This document shows, in pieces, positions 1 to 5,723 of a stretch of 7,833 nt of DNA. Both the position numbers and the translations under genes were made by a program. Positions within the stretch are counted from its first letter, which is position 1. Each line of letters starts with the position of its first letter. This DNA comes from Gammaproteobacteria bacterium (GTDB lineage: Bacteria; Pseudomonadota; Gammaproteobacteria; S012-40), in contig JALSHN010000399.1 in assembly GCA_026982215.1 (NCBI GenBank), forward strand, positions 1 to 7,833. The letters run 5' to 3'. The notes beneath the pieces are model-generated. The model worked only from the letters and a program-made list of their open reading frames with translations. It did not search any database and was not told the origin of the DNA.

Positions 1-482
1 AACAGACCAATCTGCTGGCGCTGAACGCCGCCATCGAGGCCGCCCGCGCCGGAGAACAGGGACGTGGTTTCGCCGTGGTGGCCGACGAGGTACGCACCCT
101 CGCCTCACGCACCCAGGAATCGACCCGCGAGATCCAGGCCACCATTGAGACGCTGCAGAACCGCGCCCGTGAGGCGGTGGACATGATGGAGCAAGGACGG
201 CGACAGGCCAAGGAATCGGTGCAACACTCCCAGCGGGCTGGCGAACTGCTGGATCACATCACCGAAGCAGTGGCCACTAGCACGGCGATGAACGAACGGA
301 TCGCCGCCGCGGCCGAGGTCCTGGCCGGCGTCAGTGAACAGGTGCAGGAAAACATCACCAACATCAACACCCTGGCGCAGCAGACCAGCGACTACGCCGA
401 GGACTCGGCGGAGAACGCCCGCGCCATCGAGAGTACGGCACAGAGCCTCACCGAGCTGGTGATGCGTTTCAAGCTGCGCTGA
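1..482 (+). CDS. Methyl-accepting chemotaxis protein, C-terminal part (5' end outside window)
   Basis: The frame is open from the window edge (first full codon at 3) and ends in TGA at 480-482, giving about 159 residues. It begins in the highly conserved hairpin tip of the chemoreceptor cytoplasmic domain: QTNLLALNAAIEAARAGEQG, then GFAVVADEVRTLASRT. This tip binds CheA and CheW. The rest is the descending helix of the antiparallel coiled coil, rich in Ala, Glu and Gln, and contains the methylation-helix region. The protein ends in RFKLR, with no CheR/CheB-binding pentapeptide of the NWETF type, as in many non-enterobacterial receptors. The sensory domain, transmembrane segments and HAMP domain lie upstream and are not visible, so the ligand cannot be guessed. 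The gene converges on nadA with 12 bases between the stops. Confidence 0.96.
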   Translation, partial: QTNLLALNAAIEAARAGEQGRGFAVVADEVRTLASRTQESTREIQATIETLQNRAREAVDMMEQGRRQAKESVQHSQRAGELLDHITEAVATSTAMNERIAAAAEVLAGVSEQVQENITNINTLAQQTSDYAEDSAENARAIESTAQSLTELVMRFKLR

Positions 483-494
483 GGCCCACGGTCC

Positions 495-1595
495 TCAAAC
501 GGGCAGATCCAGCATGCGCTGCAAGGCGGCGCGTGCCTGGGCAGCCTCCCGCTCGGGCACCTGGATGCGGTTCACCACCCGGCCCTCCACCAGGTTCTCC
601 AAGGTCCAGGCCAAGTGAGGCGGATCGATGCGGAACATGGTGGAGCACAGGCACACCGTGGGCGACATGAAGTGCACCTGCTTGCCTTCGGGGCGGAAGC
701 GCTCGGCAAGACGGTTGACCAGATTGAGCTCGGTGCCCACCAGCCAGCGGGTCCCAGCGGGGGCCTCGGCGATGGTCTTGATGATGTATTCCGTGGAGCC
801 GACATAGTGGGACTTCTGACACACCTCGAAGCTGCACTCGGGGTGGGAGATGACCCGGGTCTCGGGATGACGTTCCAGGAAACGGTCGATGTGCTCGGGG
901 CGGAACATCTGGTGCACCGAGCAGAACCCCTTCCATAGGATCATCTTGGCGTTGCGAATGGCCTCGGGGGTGAGCCCGCCCAGGGGTTGGTCGAAGTCCC
1001 ACACCACCATTTCCTCCAGGGGGATGCCCATGGCATGGCCGGTGTTGCGCCCCAGGTGCTGATCGGGGAAGAACAACACCTTCTCGCGGCGCTGAAAGGA
1101 CCATTCCAGCACGTGACGGGCATTGGAGGAGGTGCAGACGATGCCGCCGTGTCGGCCACAGAAGGCCTTGAGGTCGGCACTGGAGTTGATGTAGGTGACG
1201 GGGGTCACGGCCTCGTCCGGCTCCAGCACCTGGGAGAGCTCGCGCCAGGCGCGCTCCACCTTGGCCAGATCGGCCATGTCGGCCATAGAGCAACCTGCGC
1301 CGAGATCGGGGAGGATGGCCACTTGCTCGGGACGGGAAAGGATATCGGCCACCTCGGCCATGAAGTGCACCCCGCAGAAAACGATGTAGCGTGCCTGGGA
1401 GGCGGCGGCCTGGCGGGAGAGTTTCAAGGAATCGCCGGAGAAATCGGCGTGCTGGAATACCTCCTCGCGCTGGTAGTGGTGTCCGAGGATCACCACCTCG
1501 TCGCCCAGCTTCTCACGAGCGGCACGGATGCGGGCCTGGACGTCGTCCTCGTCCAATTGGGAATAGGCTTGGATGGCTGCGGTCTCGGCGGCCAT
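495..1595 (-). CDS. nadA: Quinolinate synthase NadA (4Fe-4S), 366 aa
   Basis: NadA condenses iminoaspartate (from NadB) with dihydroxyacetone phosphate to give quinolinate, the pyridine precursor of NAD, in the cytosol. Visible family motifs are GHHYQ (38-42), DFSGDSL (51-57), FCGVHFMAE (73-81), YINSSA (135-140), CTSSNA (154-159), PDQHLGRN (177-184), HPEC (251-254) and VGSTEYI (265-271). By alignment from memory with the Thermotoga enzyme, the three cluster ligands should be C102 (GCSMADM), C225 (KGFCSVHQ) and C315 (VCLCSTM). H39, Y41, Y135, N137, H251 and E253 fall at substrate-site positions. I chose ATG at 1595, which has GAGG five bases upstream. The frame also opens at TTG 1646 (17 residues more), but that start lacks a ribosome site and its extension crosses a hairpin. 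C102 to C225 is longer than in short thermophile enzymes, as in long-form NadA. nadB and nadC are not in the window. Confidence 0.96.
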   Translation of the reverse strand: MAAETAAIQAYSQLDEDDVQARIRAAREKLGDEVVILGHHYQREEVFQHADFSGDSLKLSRQAAASQARYIVFCGVHFMAEVADILSRPEQVAILPDLGAGCSMADMADLAKVERAWRELSQVLEPDEAVTPVTYINSSADLKAFCGRHGGIVCTSSNARHVLEWSFQRREKVLFFPDQHLGRNTGHAMGIPLEEMVVWDFDQPLGGLTPEAIRNAKMILWKGFCSVHQMFRPEHIDRFLERHPETRVISHPECSFEVCQKSHYVGSTEYIIKTIAEAPAGTRWLVGTELNLVNRLAERFRPEGKQVHFMSPTVCLCSTMFRIDPPHLAWTLENLVEGRVVNRIQVPEREAAQARAALQRMLDLPV

Positions 1596-1690
1596 GTTCA
1601 CCTCGTCTTTGGATGGGAATGGCGCCTTGGCGCCCTGGATTTTCAAAAACTTGGATCACCAGGCCACGGGCCTGGTTCCCTCCCCGCCCT
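1596..1690 (-). promoter_or_regulatory. aspS-nadA intergenic region with two hairpins
   Basis: These 95 bases carry two perfect inverted repeats. The first has 8-bp arms at 1658-1665 and 1669-1676 with a 3-base loop, 15 bases past the aspS stop on the minus strand. A run of five T (minus strand, 1645-1649) follows 8 bases later, which is too far for a textbook intrinsic terminator. The second is GGCGCC-TT-GGCGCC at 1621-1634, which can fold as a 5-bp stem with a 4-base loop about 25 bases upstream of the nadA ATG. I found no convincing -35/-10 pair here. nadA may be reached by read-through from aspS, with the first hairpin acting as a weak terminator or RNA-stability element. Confidence 0.4.
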
Positions 1691-3472
1691 TTACTCTACC
1701 GCTTTACCCGGGCTTTTCAAGCGCAGCCCCAGCTCACGGAGCTGTTTGGGATCCACCGCCGAGGGGGCCTGGGTCAAGGGACAGGCGGCGCTCTGGGTCT
1801 TGGGGAAGGCCATCACTTCACGGATGGAACCGGCGCCGGCCATGAGCATCACCAACCGGTCGAGGCCGAAGGCCAGTCCGCCATGGGGCGGCGCGCCGTA
1901 CTTGAGCGCCTCCAGCAGAAAACCGAACTTGTCCTCCGCCTCCTGCTGGGAGATGCCCAGCACCTGGAAGACGTGCTGCTGCACCTCGGGCCGGTGGATA
2001 CGGATGGAGCCACCGCCCACCTCGGTACCGTTGATGACCATGTCGTAGGCGCGGGAATGACAGGCCTCGGGATCGGACTCCAGCAACCCCAGATGCTCGT
2101 CCTTGGGGGCGGTGAAGGGGTGATGCAGGCTGTTCCAGCGGCCCTCGCGCTCGTCCCATTCGAACATGGGGAAGTCCACCACCCACAACGGTGCCCACTC
2201 ACCGCGCAGCAGGCCGCGGTCATGCCCCAAACGCTCCCGCAGGGCCCCCAGGGACTCATTGACCACCCGGGCCCGGTCGGCACCGAAGAAGATCATGTCC
2301 CCGGCCTCGGCTCCGGTGCGCTCCAGGATGGCGGCGATCACCTCGTCGGGCAGGAATTTGAGGATGGGTGATTGCAGGCCCTCGCGGCCGACGGCGGGAT
2401 CGTTGACCTTGACGTAGGCCAGGCCCTTGGCCCCGTAGATGCCCACGAAGCGGGTGTATTCGTCGATCTCCTTGCGGGTGAGGGCCCCACCGCCGGGGAG
2501 GCGCAGGGCGGCCACCCGGCCGCGGGGGTCCTTGGCCGGGCCGGCGAAGACCTTGAATTCCACTCCCTTCATCAGATCGCCCACGTCCACCAGCTCCAGG
2601 GGGTTGCGCAGATCGGGGCGGTCGGTGCCGAAACGGCGCATGGCCTCGGCATAGCTCAGGCGGGGGAAGGGATCGGGGAGGCTCACCCCCAGCACCTGGG
2701 CGAACAGCTCGCGCACCAGGCCCTCGGTGAGGGTCATGATGGCATCCTCGTCGAGGAAGCTGGTCTCCAGGTCGAGCTGGGTGAACTCGGGCTGGCGGTC
2801 GGCGCGCAGGTCCTCATCGCGGAAACAGCGCACGATCTGGTAGTAGCGATCGAAGCCGGCGATCATCAGTAGCTGCTTGAACAACTGCGGCGACTGGGGC
2901 AGGGCGTAGAAGCTGCCCGGGTGGATACGGCTGGGGACCAGGAAATCACGTGCGCCCTCGGGGGTGGAGCGGGTGAGCATGGGGGTTTCCACGTCGAGGA
3001 AACCCTGATCGTCCAAGTAACGGCGCATCACCCGGGTGACCTCGGTGCGCAGGCGCAGATGGGCGAACATCTCCGGGCGGCGCAGATCGATGTAGCGGTA
3101 GCGCAGCCGAGTCTCTTCGGAGACGTGCTCCTCGTCGAGCTGGAAGGGCGGCGTCTCGGCACGGTTGAGGATGGTGAGCTCCAGACCCAGCACCTCCACC
3201 GCCCCGGTGGGCAGATTGGGGTTCTCGGTCCCCTCGGGGCGACGGCGCACCCGCCCCTTCACCTGGATCACGAACTCATTGCGCACCCGCTCGGCGAGGG
3301 CGAAGGTGTCGGGGCGGTCGGGATCGAACACCACCTGGACGATACCTTCCCGGTCGCGCAGATCGATGAAGATCACCCCGCCGTGGTCACGCCGGCGGTG
3401 CACCCAGCCGGCGAGCGTCACTTCCTGGTCCAGCAATGCCTCGTTGACGTGGCCGCAATAATGGCTGCGCAT
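1691..3472 (-). CDS. aspS: Aspartyl-tRNA synthetase, 593 aa
   Basis: This class IIb synthetase charges tRNA-Asp with aspartate in the cytosol. The order is complete: an N-terminal OB-fold anticodon-binding domain (about 1-105, with GWVHRRRDHGG at 22-32); class II motif 1 around FLDVETPML (158-166); QSPQLFKQ (193-200); motif 2 at FRDEDLRADRQPEFTQ (217-232), with R218 and E220 as ATP/aspartate contacts; the bacterial GAD insertion (about 280-430); and motif 3 GGLAFGLDR (531-539), with R539 as the ATP arginine. Length matches the bacterial norm of about 590. I chose ATG 3472, preceded by AGGGGA. The in-frame TTG at 3514 would put a terminator arm inside the coding sequence and gives an atypical N-terminus. 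H30 matches a residue linked to relaxed Asp/Asn tRNA specificity in Pseudomonas. The likely promoter is at 3514-3542. Confidence 0.98.
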   Translation of the reverse strand: MRSHYCGHVNEALLDQEVTLAGWVHRRRDHGGVIFIDLRDREGIVQVVFDPDRPDTFALAERVRNEFVIQVKGRVRRRPEGTENPNLPTGAVEVLGLELTILNRAETPPFQLDEEHVSEETRLRYRYIDLRRPEMFAHLRLRTEVTRVMRRYLDDQGFLDVETPMLTRSTPEGARDFLVPSRIHPGSFYALPQSPQLFKQLLMIAGFDRYYQIVRCFRDEDLRADRQPEFTQLDLETSFLDEDAIMTLTEGLVRELFAQVLGVSLPDPFPRLSYAEAMRRFGTDRPDLRNPLELVDVGDLMKGVEFKVFAGPAKDPRGRVAALRLPGGGALTRKEIDEYTRFVGIYGAKGLAYVKVNDPAVGREGLQSPILKFLPDEVIAAILERTGAEAGDMIFFGADRARVVNESLGALRERLGHDRGLLRGEWAPLWVVDFPMFEWDEREGRWNSLHHPFTAPKDEHLGLLESDPEACHSRAYDMVINGTEVGGGSIRIHRPEVQQHVFQVLGISQQEAEDKFGFLLEALKYGAPPHGGLAFGLDRLVMLMAGAGSIREVMAFPKTQSAACPLTQAPSAVDPKQLRELGLRLKSPGKAVE

Positions 3473-3499
3473 GGCGTTCGATCCCCTGGAAAACCGGTG

Positions 3500-3537
3500 A
3501 AAAAAGGCCGCCAATACTACGGTTCAGCGGCGGCCTT
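3500..3537 (-). terminator. Rho-independent terminator after fmdB
   Basis: A perfect 9-bp inverted repeat has arms at 3529-3537 and 3504-3512 around a 16-base loop. Read on the minus strand it is AAGGCCGCC, then GGCGGCCTT, running into six T (3500-3505). It starts 10 bases after the fmdB stop codon, the normal place for an intrinsic terminator, and ends 27 bases before the aspS start codon. On the plus strand there is no T run after the stem, so it should act only on minus-strand transcription. Confidence 0.8.
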
Positions 3538-3542
3538 GGCAA
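3514..3542 (-). promoter_or_regulatory. Predicted sigma-70 promoter for aspS, inside the fmdB terminator
   Basis: On the minus strand, TTGCCA (3537-3542; five of six matches to TTGACA) is separated by exactly 17 bases from TAGTAT (3514-3519; four of six matches to TATAAT). The -10 element lies in the terminator loop and the -35 touches the end of the terminator's first arm. The expected start point near 3507 gives a leader of about 35 bases to the aspS ATG, one that lacks the first arm and so cannot form the hairpin. This would let aspS be expressed despite the terminator. It is a consensus match only. Confidence 0.5.
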
Positions 3543-3547
3543 ATGGC

Positions 3548-3823
3548 TCAACCCGCGCCCGCGGCCTTGTCCTTGGGCGTCTCCGCCCCGCCCTTCTTGG
3601 CCCCGGACTCACTGGACTCGCCGGCGAGATTCTTCTTTTTGCCGCTCTTGAAGTCGGTCTCGTACCAGCCGCCGCCCTTGAGACGGAAACCGGCCGCCGA
3701 GACCTTTTTCTTCAGCGCCGGCTCGCCGCACTCGGGACAATCCTCGAGTGGGGCATCGCTCACCTTTTGCAAGGCCTCCAGCTCGTGGCCGCAGGCCTGA
3801 CAACGATATTCATAGATGGGCAT
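3548..3823 (-). CDS. FmdB-family small zinc-ribbon protein, 91 aa
   Basis: The protein starts MPIYEYRC and has two CxxC knuckles, C8-x2-C11 and C29-x2-C32, each followed by Gly. This is the single zinc ribbon that defines the FmdB/CxxC-CxxC family of putative regulatory proteins. A short conserved stretch after the ribbon contains GGWYETDF. The tail from about residue 58 is low-complexity Lys/Gly/Ala/Ser/Glu, probably disordered. FmdB was named for a proposed role in formamidase/amidase regulation; the true role of most members is unknown, and nothing here shows a target. The start is well supported: GGAGG lies seven bases before the ATG. The frame is open 58 codons further upstream, but that stretch runs through the divergent promoter region and looks non-coding. 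The position just before aspS is common in gammaproteobacteria (from memory). Confidence 0.92.
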   Translation of the reverse strand: MPIYEYRCQACGHELEALQKVSDAPLEDCPECGEPALKKKVSAAGFRLKGGGWYETDFKSGKKKNLAGESSESGAKKGGAETPKDKAAGAG

Positions 3824-3893
3824 GGAAATACCTCCAAGCGAATCTTCTTTCCCGCGCCCCTTCATGGGGCCTGTGGGCCTCGAAATCAATGGG

Positions 3894-3923
3894 TTGACAA
3901 AGTCTTTCATTATACAATGAGAT
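3894..3923 (+). promoter_or_regulatory. Possible promoter for the ABC exporter operon
   Basis: A perfect TTGACA lies at 3894-3899 on the plus strand. The downstream -10 is ambiguous. TACAAT (3913-3918) is a good hexamer but only 13 bases away, and TGAGAT (3918-3923) is 18 bases away but a poor match. Either would put the start 10-20 bases upstream of the start codon, a very short leader. It overlaps the fmdB -10 element on the other strand. Confidence 0.3.
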
Positions 3924-3938
3924 GCTGAATCTTGCGGA
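3909..3938 (-). promoter_or_regulatory. Predicted promoter for fmdB with perfect -10 box
   Basis: The minus strand has a perfect TATAAT at 3909-3914. The -35 is weak: the best candidate is TCCGCA at 3933-3938 with an 18-base spacer (three of six matches). The start point would be near 3902, giving a leader of about 79 bases before the fmdB ATG. A weak -35 suggests that activator help or another sigma contact may matter. Confidence 0.45.
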
Positions 3939-3944
3939 ATGCCC

Positions 3945-5714
3945 ATGAAACCCGAGCCCACCGACCAACCCCGCGGCGATCTCGCCACCCTGGCCACCCT
4001 GTTCCCCTATCTGTGGCGCTACAAGGGACGGGTGATCCTGGCCATGGCCTTCCTGCTGGTGGCCAAGCTGGCCAACGTGGGCGTGCCCTGGGTGTTGAAG
4101 GATATCGTCGATGCCCTGGACCCGGCGCAGAACGCCTTGATCCTGCTGCCGGCGGGCCTGTTGCTGGCCTACGGCGGCCTGCGGCTGGCCAATGCCCTGT
4201 TCTCCGAGTTGCGCGACCTGGTATTCGCCCGGGTCACCCAACGGGCCATCCGCCAGATCGCCCTCCAGGTCTTCGAGCACCTCCATCGGCTCTCGCTGGC
4301 CTTTCATCTGGAGCGACGCACCGGCGGCGTCTCCCGCGACATCGAACGCGGCTGCCGTGGCATCGGCTTCGTGCTCAATTTCATGCTGTTCAACATCCTC
4401 CCCACCATCGCCGAGATCGCCTTGGTGGCGGTGATCCTGCTGGCCCGCTACGACTGGCCCTTCGCCGCGGTGACCCTGGGCACCATCGGCGCCTACATCG
4501 CCTTCACCCTGGGCATCACCGAATGGCGCATGCGCTTCCACCGGCGGATGAACGAGTTGGACTCCCGTGCCAACGCCCGGGCCATCGACAGCCTGCTCAA
4601 CTACGAGACGGTGAAATATTTCACCAACGAGGCCTTCGAGGCTCGCCGCTACGATGCCCAACTGGCCCAGTGGGAACAGGCGGCGTTGGCCAATCAGCGA
4701 TCCCTCTCGGTGCTCAATCTCGGTCAGGGAGCGATCATCGCCGTGGGCATCACCGCGCTGATGTTCCTCGCCGCCCAAGAGGTGGTGGCGGGCACCATGA
4801 CCCTGGGCGAGCTGGTGATGGTCAACGCCTATCTGCTGCAGCTCTACATGCCGCTGGGCTTTCTCGGCTTCGTCTACCGCGAGATCCGCCATTCGCTGTC
4901 CGACATGGAACGCATGTTCGCCCTGCTGCGGGAGAACCAGGCCATCGCCGACGACCCCGACGCCAGACCGCTGCAAGTCCGCCAGGGCGAGGTGGCCTTC
5001 CGTGATGTCCACTTCGGCTACCACCCCGAGCGCCCCATCCTCAAGGGGGTGAGCTTCACCATCGGTCCCGGCGAGAAGGTGGCGGTGGTGGGGCCCTCCG
5101 GCGCCGGCAAGTCCACCCTCGCCCGGCTGCTGTTCCGCTTCTACGACGTGGACCAGGGCGCCATCGAGATCGACGGCCAGGACATTCGCGCCGTCACCCA
5201 GGAAAGCCTGCGCGCCGCCATCGGCGTGGTCCCGCAAGATACCGTATTGTTCAACGACACCATCTACTACAACATCGCCTACGGCCGCCCCGACGCCCCT
5301 CGCGAGGCGGTGATCGCCGCCGCCCGCGCCGCCCACATCCATGATTTCATCGTTTCCCTGCCCGAGGGCTACGACACCCTGGTGGGCGAGCGCGGCCTCA
5401 AGCTCTCCGGGGGCGAGAAACAGCGCATCGCCATCGCCCGCGCGCTGCTCAAGGACCCGCCGATCATGGTGTTCGACGAGGCCACCTCGGCCCTGGACTC
5501 CCACACCGAGGAGGCCATCCTGGAGACCTTGCGCGAGGCCGCCCGGGCCCGCACCACCCTGGTGATCGCCCATCGCCTGTCCACCGTGGTGGACGCCGAC
5601 CGCATCCTGGTGTTGCGCAAGGGACGCATCGTCGAGGCGGGCACCCACCACGAACTGCTGGAGCAGGGCGGGGTATACGCCGAGATGTGGCGCCTGCAGC
5701 AACAGGGGCGCTGA
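3945..5714 (+). CDS. Atm1-type ABC exporter, fused permease and ATPase, 589 aa
   Basis: This half-transporter dimerizes in the inner membrane. Residue numbers count from ATG 3939. The permease (about 20-320) has six hydrophobic segments, near 31-52, 66-88, 144-168, 173-193, 262-280 and 289-313. It carries Atm1/ABCB7-family signatures: NYETVKYF (221-228), LNLGQ (259-263) and YMPLGFLGFVYREI (303-316). R210 and R214 resemble the arginine pair near the glutathione site of Novosphingobium Atm1 (from memory). The ATPase has Walker A GPSGAGKST (385-393), a Q-loop in VVPQD, signature LSGGEKQ (489-495), Walker B IMVFDE (509-514) with E514, and switch H545, so it should be active. Family members export glutathione-linked metal or sulfur compounds; the substrate here is not shown. 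Two ATGs (3939, 3945) are possible. GGA at 3936-3938 is spaced correctly only for 3945, so that start is given. It is the first gene of a three-gene operon. Confidence 0.92.
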   Translation: MKPEPTDQPRGDLATLATLFPYLWRYKGRVILAMAFLLVAKLANVGVPWVLKDIVDALDPAQNALILLPAGLLLAYGGLRLANALFSELRDLVFARVTQRAIRQIALQVFEHLHRLSLAFHLERRTGGVSRDIERGCRGIGFVLNFMLFNILPTIAEIALVAVILLARYDWPFAAVTLGTIGAYIAFTLGITEWRMRFHRRMNELDSRANARAIDSLLNYETVKYFTNEAFEARRYDAQLAQWEQAALANQRSLSVLNLGQGAIIAVGITALMFLAAQEVVAGTMTLGELVMVNAYLLQLYMPLGFLGFVYREIRHSLSDMERMFALLRENQAIADDPDARPLQVRQGEVAFRDVHFGYHPERPILKGVSFTIGPGEKVAVVGPSGAGKSTLARLLFRFYDVDQGAIEIDGQDIRAVTQESLRAAIGVVPQDTVLFNDTIYYNIAYGRPDAPREAVIAAARAAHIHDFIVSLPEGYDTLVGERGLKLSGGEKQRIAIARALLKDPPIMVFDEATSALDSHTEEAILETLREAARARTTLVIAHRLSTVVDADRILVLRKGRIVEAGTHHELLEQGGVYAEMWRLQQQGR

Positions 5715-5723
5715 GGCTCTACA

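Larger units (their letters stand above)
3824..3938. promoter_or_regulatory. Divergent intergenic region between fmdB and the ABC exporter operon
   Basis: This 115-base gap is more AT-rich than its surroundings between about 3880 and 3935 and holds the putative start signals of both transcription units. On the minus side it contains the fmdB ribosome site (GGAGG, minus strand) and a small GC-rich hairpin in the predicted leader, with arms at 3856-3860 and 3866-3870 and a 5-base loop. I see no clear repressor-type palindrome. Confidence 0.6.

Noticed and set aside
1593..1646. TTG start at 1646 for nadA, adding 17 residues
   Set aside because: It has no ribosome site. The ATG at 1595 has GAGG at good spacing and gives the N-terminus expected for the family.
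3470..3514. TTG start at 3514 for aspS, adding 14 residues
   Set aside because: The extension would overlap the terminator stem and predicted start point. MRSHYCG at ATG 3472 is the typical family N-terminus.
3856..3870. GCCCC-N5-GGGGC hairpin as a terminator or riboswitch
   Set aside because: It is only a 5-bp stem with no following T run and no wider conserved fold that I can recognise.
921..3928. Long plus-strand open frames across nadA, aspS and fmdB (for example 987-2048, 1391-2371, 2372-2872, 2921-3928)
   Set aside because: These are antisense shadows of conserved minus-strand enzymes. Their composition is the same Gly/His/Gln/Leu-rich pattern with no recognisable domain.
3824..3997. 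Upstream extension of fmdB to 3997
   Set aside because: MPIYEYRC is the conserved start of the family and is preceded by a strong GGAGG. The extension runs through the promoter region and into the exporter gene.
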